A stretch of DNA of 60,681 nt from Deltaproteobacteria bacterium (GTDB lineage Bacteria > Desulfobacterota > Binatia > UTPRO1). The notes below the pieces were generated by a model that did not search any database, was not told the origin of the DNA, and saw nothing but the letters and a program-made list of their open reading frames with translations. The number at the start of each line of letters is the position of its first letter. Position 1 is the stretch's first letter. The stretch lies in contig JACQEO010000020.1 in the NCBI GenBank assembly GCA_016200545.1, positions 1 through 60,681 of the forward strand, in the 5' to 3' direction. Below are positions 1 to 7,833 of this stretch, piece by piece. The position numbers and the translations under genes were made by a program.

Positions 1-50
1 CCGGCAAGACATCGCCGCCTCCCACTCATAGGTGACGTCGGTCGCTCGAC

Positions 51-119
51 ATTATGCGGAGTCAACGCCGCGCCAGCCCCGCCAGAACACGGCCTCGGCG
101 ATCGCTGGCTCCGCATAAT
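51..119. repeat. Imperfectly spaced inverted repeat near the window's left edge
   Basis: An 11-bp perfect inverted repeat, ATTATGCGGAG at 51-61 and CTCCGCATAAT at 109-119, is separated by 47 bp. A second palindrome lies just to the right at 142-161. Both are close to where the truncated IS91-like transposase stops matching its neighbour, so they may be element ends or recombinase sites. That role is inferred; the repeats themselves are visible. Confidence 0.5.
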
Positions 120-141
120 CGAGCGCTCCGCATCACACGGG

Positions 142-161
142 TTATGCTGATCTCAGCATAA
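142..161. repeat. Short perfect palindrome at the end of the truncated IS91-like copy
   Basis: TTATGCTGA at 142-150 and TCAGCATAA at 153-161 form a 9-bp perfect inverted repeat with a 2-bp centre. Similarity between the truncated transposase (153-565) and the longer copy (858-3172) ends here, so the palindrome probably marks an element boundary or a deletion/recombination point. Confidence 0.5.
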
Positions 162-565
162 GCCGTGGTAGACGACGAGGTTGATCCGCGGCTTCGGGAT
201 CAAGACCGCGAGCTTTTCCAAGAATTCCACCGGGTCGAAGACAAGTGCGCGGGTGCCGTCGGCCCACGGGTGCGCGAGCGTCAGGCCGACGCGCCCGTCG
301 GGGAAGAGCTCGAGGCGCTCTTGGGCAAGCGGCGGCCGCAAGAGGTAGTGGCACAAGCGCTCGAGCCCGGCGCGATCGTCGGCGCGCACGATGCGACCAG
401 CATGGAGATCGAAGCCCGCGTCGCGGGCGTGCCACGGCGCATCCTTGGCCGGGCCCGGCGCATCGGGATCGACGCCGAGGCGGAGCACGCGCGCGCCGGG
501 CGTGCGGCCGAGGAGACTCCGCCCCGCAACCGACGCGGCCGCGAGCGCGGCGAGCGCGGGGGGCG
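153..565 (-). pseudogene. IS91-family transposase, C-terminal fragment (copy 1)
   Basis: About 135 residues align without gaps of note to the middle of the better preserved IS91-like transposase at 858-2164. Shared segments include a 'GFDLHA' stretch, 'LERLCxYLLRPPLAQ', 'HPWxDGT' and 'EKLAVLxPxPRxNLxxYHG'. The fragment lacks the N-terminal zinc domain, the HUH motif and the C-terminal tail. It ends abruptly after 'YHGLC' at the palindrome at 142-161. The Tyr in 'CxYLLRPP' is the likely nucleophile of this rolling-circle family. There are two different copies side by side, so this is a remnant of an older or related insertion rather than a recent duplication. The 566-857 stretch between the copies has no recognisable gene. 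Confidence 0.7.
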
Positions 566-857
566 TCCTCGCGGAGCGCATCGCCTGCCGCGTCCGGATC
601 GTCGTCGGATCGTAGGAAGTCCGAACGGCCTTTTGGGTTGACACCCCATTGGACCTTCGCCCTCTATAGCGCGGATGAACGGCCCCTCCCGGCGCCCCGT
701 CGACCGCGGGTGCGATCCGGCGAGCGGATGCCGACAGGCCGAACGGATCAGCGAGCGGCGTGTAGACGGTCGCGACGGGTCGGTCAAGACACACCGCGGC
801 GACCAACATGCATCGCCGGGGTGGGACGGGGCGCGCCATACCGGCGGGGCGCTCCCC

Positions 858-2164
858 TCACTCAGGGAAATCAAACGCCAGGGTGCCGTCGGTGCCGGGC
901 GGAGGACGCGCGGGGCAGAGGTCGGGCAGCTCGGTCGGGAGAGCGAGGTGGCGGAGGAGGCGCGTGACGACGGCGGGATCCTCGATCGTCGCGATCAGGC
1001 GAAGACGTCCGCCGCAGTGCGAACAAGCAAGGACGTCGATCGCAAAGACCCGGCGCAGAAGATCGGCCCACGCCCAGTAGCGACGGGATGGCCGCACGGT
1101 CGCCGTGTCCACCGCCGCCGTCGTTGCACCGAGCGGACTCGTTGGGTCGCTCGCGGGCAGCGCTTGAGCACAGTCGGCTGGCGCAGGCGCGCCAGAAGGC
1201 GGTGGTGTCAATCGGCAGGTTGGCGGCACGGCGGCAGATGGTGGGTAGGCCGTCCGGACAGTGTGCGCGCGCCCGCGGGCATGGGCGGCCAGGACGCCAT
1301 GATATAGTAGCAGATTGACACGCGGGCGGGGCACGAGCACCGCCAACTTCTCGAGCAGCTCGAGCGGCTGGAAGAGGAGCCGGCGGGTGCCGTCGCTCCA
1401 TGGGTGGGTCAGCGTGTAGAGGACGCGCCCATCGCGGAGGCGTTCAAGTCGCCCTTGGGCGAGCGGTGGGCGCAGCAGGTACTGACAGAGCCGCTCCAAC
1501 CCGGCGCAATCGTCGGCGCGCACGGTGCGGTTCGCGTGGAGGTCGAAGCCCGCGAGGTGCGCATGGCGCGGATCACGCGAGGTCACCCAAGGCGCGTCGG
1601 GGTCGCGCCCGATGCGCATGACCGGCGCGCCCGGACGCGTGCCGAAGACGCTCTGGCCCTGCACGGACGCGGCGCAGACGGTGGCGAGCATCGGGGAGGT
1701 CTCGGCGAACGGATCGATCGGCACGGTCGCCTCGGTCTCGCCGCCGAGCGTGAGCCCGTGACGGCCGAGCAGGCGCAGGACCCGCCGCCGGATGGTCGCG
1801 AGCAGGCGTGCCACCTCGCGGTCGGTGGGTGGCGGCGCCGGATCGAAGCGGACGGCACCGGTCGCATCGGCGGCGAAAACACCGTCGAGCACGAGGGTGT
1901 GAAAATGGACGTTGACGTTCACCGCGCTTCCGAATCTCTGGATGGCCGTCACCGCCCCCGTCCGGCCATCCGCGATGCTGCGGCGGCGCGCGCGGCGGCG
2001 CTCGAAGCCCAAGAGAGCACGAACGTAGACGGCGAGCACTGCGCGGCAGAGCCCGTGGTCCCACGCGAGGAGATAGCGGAGACGATAGGGCAGGCCAGCA
2101 CCCACTGGCGGACCGGGACGGCGGGAAGGACGTGGTCGACCAAGTGCGCGGCGCGCTCGGCCAT
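858..2164 (-). pseudogene. IS91-family transposase, catalytic part (copy 2, broken)
   Basis: This is the catalytic section of an IS91-type HUH (Y2) transposase, which moves DNA by a rolling-circle mechanism. Counting from the reading frame that opens near 2105, the HUH motif 'HFH' is at residues 67-69 ('VNVHFHTLVLDGV'). A 'LERLCQYLLRPPLAQ' segment carries the probable catalytic Tyr. A Cys pair ('CSHCGGRLRLIATIEDP') precedes the typical C-terminal helix. The gene is broken twice. Around 2090-2105 the frame shifts: 'AERAAHLVDHVLPAVPVRQWVL' is encoded in another frame at 2164-2100 and continues as 'LPYRLRYLLAWDHG'. At 2164 the coding sequence is separated from its zinc-binding N-terminus (2828-3172) by an insert. 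It cannot produce an intact enzyme. Confidence 0.8.
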
Positions 2165-2205
2165 CAACCCCACAGCATGATGCGCGGAGGACTGACGTCC
2201 GCGCC

Positions 2206-2454
2206 GTGACCTACCCCTGGCATCCGTTGCGAGGGCGAGACTTCGTCGTTCGTGTCCATGGCCGCGGCGAACTGGTCCGCTGCGTCGCCGTGGACGATCC
2301 GAGCGGTGCGAGCATCCTGCTGCCGCACTGGATGCTCGATGCCGTTGCGTGCGCAGCGATGCGTCGTACGAGTGCAGCGTCCGTCTCCATCGCGGCCCTC
2401 GAGGATTTGCGGCAGTTGCTCGTCGACGCGCGCGCGTTGGACAGGTCGCCCACG
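2206..2454 (+). CDS. DUF5372-like small protein (partial or frameshifted)
   Basis: A GTG start gives 'MTYPWHPLRGRDFVVRVHG...' followed by 'VDDPSGASILLPHWMLD' and an 'ALEDLRQLLVDARAL' helix. The HPxHPLxGxxF opening, the D-x-x-G stretch and the LPxxW segment resemble the DUF5372 family. Its members are small proteins of unknown function encoded next to serine-recombinase genes. After about residue 83 the reading frame turns into Arg/Ala-rich shadow sequence, and the sensible frame continues in the next ORF. The gene therefore probably ends here or is frameshifted. The family assignment comes from memory of the pattern and is tentative. Confidence 0.45.
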
Positions 2455-2503
2455 TCGCGCCGGCCTACGCACGCCCACCGGCGCGCACTACACGCGCGCG
2501 CTG

Positions 2504-2815
2504 GTGGCGTCGGTGCGCCACCTGCGGGGGATCGAGGCCTGCTCGGAAGAACGGCGACGCGCCGAAGGCTGGCTCACGTGCGAAGAGGCGGCGGCGCTGC
2601 TGCACGTCGATCCGAAGACGGTGCGCCGTGCGGCCGCGCGCAACGGCTTGCCGGCGATCCGGCCCCTTGCCAACGGCCCCTGGATCTTCGCGCGGAGCGA
2701 CATCGTTGGAACCGCGACAGCCGAGCGCGTAGCGACGAGGGCGCGCGCACGACGCAACAACCAGGACGCAGGACCAACGCCAGATCAGCTCTCCCTCGAT
2801 ATTCCGCGCCCATAG
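2504..2815 (+). CDS. Helix-turn-helix (MerR/excisionase-type) DNA-binding protein
   Basis: The 103-residue product, if translated from the GTG at 2504 (another GTG lies at 2513), contains 'GWLTCEEAAALLHVDPKTVRRAAARNGLPAI'. This is the standard layout of a winged helix-turn-helix excisionase/MerR-like domain (HTH_17). It is followed by 'GPWIFARSDI', the wing that normally contacts DNA. Such proteins act as recombination directionality factors or as local repressors. The start is uncertain because no ATG is available and the upstream frame overlaps the DUF5372-like ORF. The gene lies wholly inside the insert that interrupts the IS91-like transposase. Confidence 0.55.
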   Translation: MASVRHLRGIEACSEERRRAEGWLTCEEAAALLHVDPKTVRRAAARNGLPAIRPLANGPWIFARSDIVGTATAERVATRARARRNNQDAGPTPDQLSLDIPRP

Positions 2816-2827
2816 CAAGGTGACGTC

Positions 2828-3172
2828 TCATGAAGCGTGCTCCATGCGCCGGCCGCCGCAGCTCGGGCAAAACCCGCGGCCCTTGCACGAGAAGGGGACC
2901 AGACGCTCGGCGTGGCAGTCCGCGCACCGAAAGCGCGCAAAGCCGCGGGCCCAGACGCCGCACGTGAGGAAGTCACGGAACTCCTGCTCGACGAAGGCCG
3001 GGAGGCCGCCCTCGTCATGGTCGGTTGCGGCGCGGAGAAACGTTGCGAGATGCTCGCGCACGAGACCGTGGAGCACGGTGTGCTCGGCGGCGCGAGGCCG
3101 GTACGCTTGCGTGCTCGTGACACGCGCAGGCTCGGCGGAGGCCACGCCGAGCCGAATGAGCGACGGGGACAA
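2828..3172 (-). pseudogene. IS91-family transposase, N-terminal zinc-binding part (copy 2)
   Basis: This 114-residue piece carries the N-terminal domain of IS91-like transposases. 'EHTVLHGLVREHLATFLRAA' is followed by 'FLTCGVWARGFARFRCADC' and the zinc-ligand pattern C-x2-C ... C ... C-x2-C ('CADC', 'SCKGRGFCPSCGGRRM'). The frame runs into a stop right after 'GGRRMEHAS', where the 2165-2843 insert begins. The catalytic remainder is at 858-2164. The ATG at 3172 is in the usual place for the family. Confidence 0.75.
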
Positions 3173-3332
3173 CCCGAGCGAGACTACGAATAGCCGTCAC
3201 ATCCGTGGCATCGCCGCGCCGGGCGTTGGGTCGAGTGCGCACCTGGTGAATTCTCGGTGAGAGTGCGCCATCCATTCTCACTCCCGGGCGCGACGCCCAG
3301 CACGAGCGGTAGCGAGCGGGGGGCGACATGCG

Positions 3333-3610
3333 CTAGCGCTCCAAGGAGGCGAGCGTCTCGGCGAAGGCGCTGTACGCGGACGAGTCGAAGAGGACGACGC
3401 GCACCTCGGCGGGCGCGCCGGGCGCGGCCTCGGCGAGGGGGTAGCCGCAAATGTCGATCGAGATCGCGGGAAAGGCAACGGTGCGAAGGCGATGCGAGCG
3501 CGCAGCGTGAGGCTGCTCTCATGACAGGCGGCGAGGAAGCGCGGCACCTCGGGGTTGCGGCTGTCGATCGGTCCGACGCTCCCGGCACAAGGGAAACGGT
3601 GGAAGTGCAC
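3333..3610 (-). pseudogene. Macro-domain (ADP-ribose-binding) protein remnant
   Basis: Two minus-strand frames together give the C-terminal half of a macro domain. One frame gives 'RFLAACHESSLTLRA'. The other gives 'VAFPAISIDICGYPLAEAAPG' and 'AEVRVVLFDSSAYSAFAETL', ending at a TAG at 3333-3335. The 'AFPAIS...GYP' segment is the hallmark substrate loop region of macro-domain ADP-ribosyl hydrolases. The frame changes near 3500, a helix between 'AEAAPG' and 'AEVRVV' is shortened, and the N-terminal half is absent, so this is a decayed gene. It lies immediately upstream of a toxin-antitoxin pair. Confidence 0.5.
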
Positions 3611-3644
3611 CGGCAGCTTTCGGTCGGCGCATCATTGTGCTACC

Positions 3645-3938
3645 ATGTGCTACGTGGCGGCGACGACCAATCGTGTCGGAGTGCGAGCGCTGCGACAGAA
3701 TCTCAGCGTGCACCTGCGGCGCGTACGCGCCGGGGCCACCTTGGAAGTCACGGAGCACGGCCGTCCGGTCGCGGTCCTGGCGCCGTTGCCGCGACCGACG
3801 ACGGCTCTGGCGCACCTGATCGCGGCCGGTCGGGCGACCCCGGCAAAGGACGATCTGCTGAAACTCGCGCCGCCGCGCGGCCGGCCGTCGACCCGGGTCG
3901 GCAACGCGCTCCGCGCGCTGCGACGTGACGAGCGGTGA
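3645..3938 (+). CDS. Type II antitoxin, Phd/YefM-VapB-like
   Basis: This is a 97-residue antitoxin paired with the PIN-domain toxin directly downstream. From the ATG at 3645 it reads 'NRVGVRALRQNLSVHLRRVRAGATLEVTEHGRPVAVLAPLP'. That is the characteristic N-terminal DNA-binding fold of the Phd/YefM family: an early Leu-Arg-Gln-Asn helix, then a beta-strand with 'xVTxxGxPVAVLxPL'. The C-terminal part is basic and probably wraps the toxin. A longer in-frame reading upstream (from 3555) overlaps the macro-domain remnant on the other strand and is unlikely. The stop TGA overlaps the toxin's GTG by 3 nt, so the two are translationally coupled. Autoregulation by binding its own promoter is usual for the family. 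Confidence 0.8.
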   Translation: MCYVAATTNRVGVRALRQNLSVHLRRVRAGATLEVTEHGRPVAVLAPLPRPTTALAHLIAAGRATPAKDDLLKLAPPRGRPSTRVGNALRALRRDER

Positions 3939-4339
3939 GCGGTCGCGTCGCTTATCTCGACAGCTCGGCGTTGGTGAAGCTCGTCGTCTCGGAGCCCGAG
4001 AGTCGCGCGCTCTTCGAGTTCCTCGCTGATTGGCCCGACCGCGTGGTGAGCGCGCTCGCGCGCGTCGAGGTGCCACGAGCGTTGGCGCGAGCGCATGCCT
4101 CGCGCGCCGCGCACCGTCGCGCGCAGGCGACGCTCGCGCACGTCGTGGTGATCGGAATCGACGACGACGTGTTATCGCGCGCCGCGCGAGTCGAACCGAG
4201 GTCTCTGCGGTCGCTCGACGCCCTCCATCTCGCGACGGCGATCGGCCTCGGCGAGGACCTCGGCGTGTTCGTGACCTATGATGATCGACTCGCGGCCGCG
4301 GCGGCACGGGCGGCGCTGCGCGTCGAAGCGCCCGGCTGA
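3935..4339 (+). CDS. vapC: PIN-domain ribonuclease toxin, VapC family
   Basis: The 134-residue PIN-domain protein has the acidic active-site residues that bind metal for RNA cleavage: Asp9 in 'YLDSSALVKL', Glu45 in 'LARVEVPRAL', Asp95 in 'LRSLDALHLATA' and Asp116 in 'FVTYDDRLAAAA'. Its length is normal for VapC. It starts at a GTG that overlaps the antitoxin stop codon, the usual antitoxin-first arrangement. In known members the toxin cleaves tRNA or rRNA when free and is silenced by the antitoxin. Nothing appears truncated, so the pair may be functional. Confidence 0.85.
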   Translation: MSGRVAYLDSSALVKLVVSEPESRALFEFLADWPDRVVSALARVEVPRALARAHASRAAHRRAQATLAHVVVIGIDDDVLSRAARVEPRSLRSLDALHLATAIGLGEDLGVFVTYDDRLAAAAARAALRVEAPG

Positions 4340-4499
4340 CGCGCGCCGCGCGCCGCCGCTCACGCCGAAGCTCACCGCCGTCGTGCCGGAGACGTCGCTC
4401 GCGCGGTGCTGGTCCACCTGGCTGGTCCTCGCACCTTGCCGTTTGAATCACCTCTCCGACTCGTCTAGCGTGACGCCGCTCGACGAAAGGAGTCCCGCC

Positions 4500-5684
4500 G
4501 TGGCCGAGCTCGAAACCTTCCGCGAGGAGACCCGCCGCTGGTTGCAGGCGAACGCGCCGGCGTCGATGTACACGCCCTACAAGACGCAGGACGAGCTCTG
4601 TTGGGGCGGCAAGAAGATGCAGTGTCCGCCGGACACCAAGCGCTGGCTCGAAGTCATGGCCGAGCGCGGATGGACGGCGCCGACGTGGCCGAAGGAGTAC
4701 GGTGGCGGCGGGCTCGCCAAAGCGGAGGCGAAGATCCTCGCCGAGGAGATGGGGAAGCTCAGGCTCCGGCCGCCGCTCATCGGCTTCGGGCTCTCGATGA
4801 TCGGGCCGCTCCTCTTGCAAGAGGGCAGCGAGGAGCTGCGGCGGGCGCACGTGCCGGCGATCGCCAAGGGCGAGATCCGTTGGTGCCAGGGCTATTCCGA
4901 GCCGGGCGCGGGCTCCGACTTGGCGAGCCTGCAGACGAAGGCGATCCGCGACGGCGACATCTTCGTCGTGAATGGGCAGAAGGTGTGGACGTCCTACGGC
5001 GACAAGGCCGACTGGATGTTCGTCCTCGTCCGCACCGACTTCGAGGCGAAGAAGCAGGACGGCATCACCTTCCTCCTGATGGACATGACGTCACCCGGCG
5101 TCTCGGTGCGGCCGATTCTTTTGATCAGCGGCTCGTCGCCCTTCACCGAGACCTTCCTCTCCGACGTGCGGGTACCGGTGCGGAACGTCGTCGGCAACGT
5201 GAACGCCGGTTGGGCGATGGCGAAGGTGCTCCTCGGTCACGAGCGCACGATGATCGCCGACGCCTTCAAAGAGCGCGACGACGCGAAGCGCCTGGTGAGC
5301 CTCGCGCGCGAGTACGTCGGCGAGGCGGACGGGTGCATCGCCGATCCGCTGCTGCGCGACGCGATCACGCAGGTGGCGATGGATCAGGCGTGCCTCGACC
5401 TCACGCTCGAGCGCTCGCGCGACAACATGAAGGCGGGCCACAAGCCCGGCCCGGAGACGTCGATCTTCAAGTACTACGGCACCGAGCTCAACATGCGCCG
5501 GCGCGAGCTCATGGTGTCGATCACAGGTCCACAGGGCCTCGGCTGGGAGGGCCCGGGCTACGACGAGGACGAGCTCAAGCTCACACGCGACTGGCTGCGC
5601 TCGCGCGGCAACTCGATCGAGGGCGGCACCTCGGAAGTGCAGCTCAACATCATCGCCAAGCGCGTGCTCGGCCTGCCGGACTGA
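4500..5684 (+). CDS. Acyl-CoA dehydrogenase (first of a pair)
   Basis: This 394-residue FAD enzyme would introduce a 2,3-double bond into an acyl-CoA. Family signatures include 'CQGYSEPGAGSDLASLQTKA' (flavin/substrate region), 'GQKVWTSYGDKADWMFVLVRT', a central 'FLSDVRVPVRNVVGNVNAGW' and the C-terminal 'SIEGGTSEVQLNIIAKRVLG'. Glu374 of that last segment is a plausible catalytic base. I chose the GTG at 4500 because GAAAGGAG lies about 7 nt upstream and because sequence before it is not ACAD-like. The next gene, a second acyl-CoA dehydrogenase, follows after 13 bp. The two probably work as a heteromeric pair, as known for FadE pairs of actinobacterial sterol side-chain degradation. The substrate cannot be told from sequence. 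Confidence 0.88.
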   Translation: MAELETFREETRRWLQANAPASMYTPYKTQDELCWGGKKMQCPPDTKRWLEVMAERGWTAPTWPKEYGGGGLAKAEAKILAEEMGKLRLRPPLIGFGLSMIGPLLLQEGSEELRRAHVPAIAKGEIRWCQGYSEPGAGSDLASLQTKAIRDGDIFVVNGQKVWTSYGDKADWMFVLVRTDFEAKKQDGITFLLMDMTSPGVSVRPILLISGSSPFTETFLSDVRVPVRNVVGNVNAGWAMAKVLLGHERTMIADAFKERDDAKRLVSLAREYVGEADGCIADPLLRDAITQVAMDQACLDLTLERSRDNMKAGHKPGPETSIFKYYGTELNMRRRELMVSITGPQGLGWEGPGYDEDELKLTRDWLRSRGNSIEGGTSEVQLNIIAKRVLGLPD

Positions 5685-5697
5685 ACGGAGCGACGTC

Positions 5698-6846
5698 GTG
5701 GACCTCGTACTCTCGGAAGAGCAGGAGCTGCTCGCGCGCACGGTGCGCGAGTTCGTGAACGGGCGCTCGTCGCTGAAGCGCGTCCGCCGGCTGCGCGATA
5801 GACATGACGCCGACGGCTTTTCGCGCGAGCTGTGGCGCGAGATGGCGGCGCTCGGCTGGCTCGGCATCGTCGTGCCCGAGGAGTACGGCGGCGCCGGGCT
5901 CGGCTGGCTCGAGCTGATGGTCGTCCTCGAGGAGCTCGGTCGCGGGCTCATGCCCGAGCCGATGATCTCGACCGTCCTCCTCGGTACGAGCGCGCTCCTC
6001 CTCGGCGGCACCGACGCGCACAAGCGCGAGCACCTGCCGGCCGTCGCCGGCGGCGAGCGCCTGCTCGCGGTCGCCTACGAGGAGCCGCGCAGCCGCTACG
6101 ATCTCAACCACGTCGAGGCCCGCGCCGAGAAGAGCGGCAGCGGCTGGCTGCTGAGCGGGGAGAAGGCGCACGTCCTCGACGGCCACGTCGCCGACTGGCT
6201 GATCGTCTCGGCACGCACGTCGGGCGGGCCGCGCGCTGCCGGAGGCATCACGCTCTTCGTGCTGCGTGCCGACACGCCGGGCGTGACGATCGAGCGGCAG
6301 TCGCGCATCGACAGCCGCAACGCCGCCCGCGTCCGTCTCGACGACGTGCGCGTCGGCGCCGAGACGGTGCTCGGCACCGTCGATCACGGCGGCGCCCTCC
6401 TCGCGCGCGTCCTCGACCGCGCGACGATCGGTCTCACCGCCGAGATGCTCGGCGGCATGACGGCCGCGCTCGAGATGACGGTCGAGTATCTGAAAACGCG
6501 CGTCCAGTTCGGGGTGTTGATCGGTACCTTCCAGGCGCTCAAACACCGGGCGGCGAAGATGTACATCGAAACCGAGCTCGCGCGCTCGGTCGTGATGGGC
6601 GCGCATCGCGCCCTCGACGAGGGTCGTGACGACGGCACGATCGCGCGCCTCGCGAGTGTCGCCAAGGCGCGCTGCGCCGACGCCTTCAATCTCATCGCCA
6701 AAGAGGGCGTGCAGATGCACGGCGGCATCGGCATGACCGACGAGCACGACATCGGCCTCTTCCTGAAGCGCGCCCGCGTCGCCGAGATGACCTTCGGCGA
6801 CGCCGGACATCATCGCGACCGGGTAGCGCGGCTCGAGGGGTACTGA
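5698..6846 (+). CDS. Acyl-CoA dehydrogenase (second of a pair)
   Basis: This 382-residue acyl-CoA dehydrogenase-family protein starts with 'MDLVLSEEQELLARTVREFV' (GTG start with GGAG upstream). It carries the 'EEYGGAGLGWLELMVVLEELG' helix region, 'AYEEPRSRYDLN', and the C-terminal 'QMHGGIGMTDEHDIGLFLKR' motif followed by 'MTFGDAGHHRDRVARLEG'. The position where single-chain acyl-CoA dehydrogenases carry the catalytic Glu reads 'FGDAGHH', so this subunit may lack the base itself. It may depend on Glu374 of its partner immediately upstream. It ends 39 bp from the convergent DUF2834 gene. Confidence 0.85.
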   Translation: MDLVLSEEQELLARTVREFVNGRSSLKRVRRLRDRHDADGFSRELWREMAALGWLGIVVPEEYGGAGLGWLELMVVLEELGRGLMPEPMISTVLLGTSALLLGGTDAHKREHLPAVAGGERLLAVAYEEPRSRYDLNHVEARAEKSGSGWLLSGEKAHVLDGHVADWLIVSARTSGGPRAAGGITLFVLRADTPGVTIERQSRIDSRNAARVRLDDVRVGAETVLGTVDHGGALLARVLDRATIGLTAEMLGGMTAALEMTVEYLKTRVQFGVLIGTFQALKHRAAKMYIETELARSVVMGAHRALDEGRDDGTIARLASVAKARCADAFNLIAKEGVQMHGGIGMTDEHDIGLFLKRARVAEMTFGDAGHHRDRVARLEGY

Positions 6847-6885
6847 GACCGCCGGTCGTATTGTGCCGCTCAACCGCCTCCGGGC

Positions 6886-7344
6886 TCAGTGGACGAGACT
6901 CCAGAACGAGAGCACGAGCGCCGGCAACGCGAAGAGGAGGAGGCCGATCAGATCCGCCCGGGTGAGGGAGGTGTTCTCGGGGGAGGATCCCGGCGCCGCC
7001 AGTCGTCGCTCGCGCGCGATCAGGAACAACGGAACGCTGACGCTGATCGCGACGAGATACCCGAGCACGACGTACACCCACACGTAGCCGATTCCGAGGC
7101 GACGCGCCTCGATGACCATCCACACCACGACCGCGACCCCGAGGAGAAAGATGTCGACCATGATCGACACGCTCGCCGGGGTGGCGAGCGTCTCTCGCCA
7201 GAACTGCACCGTGCCGGTCAGCGGATTCGACCCGATGTACGTGAGGTTTTGATGCCAGGTGGCCGCGAGAGCGAACACGGCGATCAGCGCGTAGAGCGCA
7301 CACAGCAGGGTTCGGGAAACGCGGACGTCGGCGATGCGGTCCAT
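6886..7344 (-). CDS. DUF2834-type integral membrane protein
   Basis: This 152-residue protein has four predicted membrane spans: 'LLCALYALIAVFALAATWHQN', 'MVDIFLLGVAVVVWMVIEA', 'YVWVYVVLGYLVAISVSVPLFL' and 'LLLFALPALVLSFW'. The overall layout matches small DUF2834 proteins of unknown function. The first span followed by 'WHQNLTYIG' and the charged 'EARRLG' loop are typical. The ATG at 7344 (MDRIADV) is preferred, since the open frame extends further upstream but only as Arg/Ser-rich nonsense. It is convergent with the acyl-CoA dehydrogenase pair and follows the SnoaL-like genes on the same strand. No function is claimed. Confidence 0.75.
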   Translation of the reverse strand: MDRIADVRVSRTLLCALYALIAVFALAATWHQNLTYIGSNPLTGTVQFWRETLATPASVSIMVDIFLLGVAVVVWMVIEARRLGIGYVWVYVVLGYLVAISVSVPLFLIARERRLAAPGSSPENTSLTRADLIGLLLFALPALVLSFWSLVH

Positions 7345-7396
7345 GTATGGGTACCTCCACGACACTCCTTCCACGGGGCCAGGCGCGCGCGCAATC

Positions 7397-7792
7397 TCAC
7401 GACCAGAAGTCGTCGACGGTGAAGAGATCCCAGACGAACTCCCAGATCTCAACGATCCGACCCTCCTCGATCCGCATGCGCAGGCACGTCGGGTTATCGA
7501 GGACCTTGCCGTTGCGCTCGGCGCGCCCGCGGAAGAGCGCGACCGCGTGGCGGTCATTGGCGACGATGTCGATGAGCTCGAGGTGGAAGGTCCCGCCCGT
7601 CAATCCAGCCACGTTCATGAGGAAGCCGAGGATGGCGTCGCGGCCGCGATGGCTGCCGGCGAGCTTGCCGTGACGACCGGGGAAGTGCCACACGGCGTGC
7701 TCGGGGATGGTCGCCTGGATGGCCGGCAGATCGGCCTTCTCGAAGGCGGCGAACATCGCGCGGACGTGGGTGGCGTTCGGATGCTCCGACAT
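7397..7792 (-). CDS. SnoaL-like / NTF2-superfamily protein
   Basis: This 131-residue single-domain protein has the cone-shaped NTF2/SnoaL fold pattern. An N-terminal helix 'VRAMFAAFEKADLPAIQATI' is followed by 'HAVWHFPGRHGKLAGSHRGRDAILGFL' and a beta-rich C-terminus with 'RMRIEEGRIVEIWEF' and 'DLFTVDDFW'. Members act as ester cyclases, isomerases, dehydratases or ligand binders, and the sequence does not say which. The ATG at 7792 begins 'MSEHPNATHVRAMF'. It sits downstream of a second SnoaL-like gene with a 41-bp gap, apparently in the same transcription unit as the LLM oxidoreductase. Confidence 0.8.
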   Translation of the reverse strand: MSEHPNATHVRAMFAAFEKADLPAIQATIPEHAVWHFPGRHGKLAGSHRGRDAILGFLMNVAGLTGGTFHLELIDIVANDRHAVALFRGRAERNGKVLDNPTCLRMRIEEGRIVEIWEFVWDLFTVDDFWS

Positions 7793-7833
7793 GGCGACTC
7801 CGTTGGGCGGCCGGGCGCGAGCGCGCCCGCGGC

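Larger units (their letters stand above)
2165..2843. mobile_element. ~0.68-kb insert that splits the IS91-like transposase
   Basis: The IS91-like protein reads '...CPSCGGRRM' up to about 2844 and resumes with '(M)AERAAHLVDH' at 2164, so the DNA between is foreign to that gene. The insert is on the opposite strand in coding sense and holds two small ORFs: a DUF5372-like protein and a MerR/excisionase-type helix-turn-helix protein. Both types are often found beside site-specific recombinases, but no recombinase gene is present. The insert may be a non-autonomous passenger or a remnant. I see no obvious inverted repeats or clear target duplication at the joins. Confidence 0.55.

Noticed and set aside
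5091..6873. Long minus-strand frames opposite the two acyl-CoA dehydrogenases
   Set aside because: High-GC shadow frames; the plus strand has unmistakable family motifs and ribosome-binding sites.
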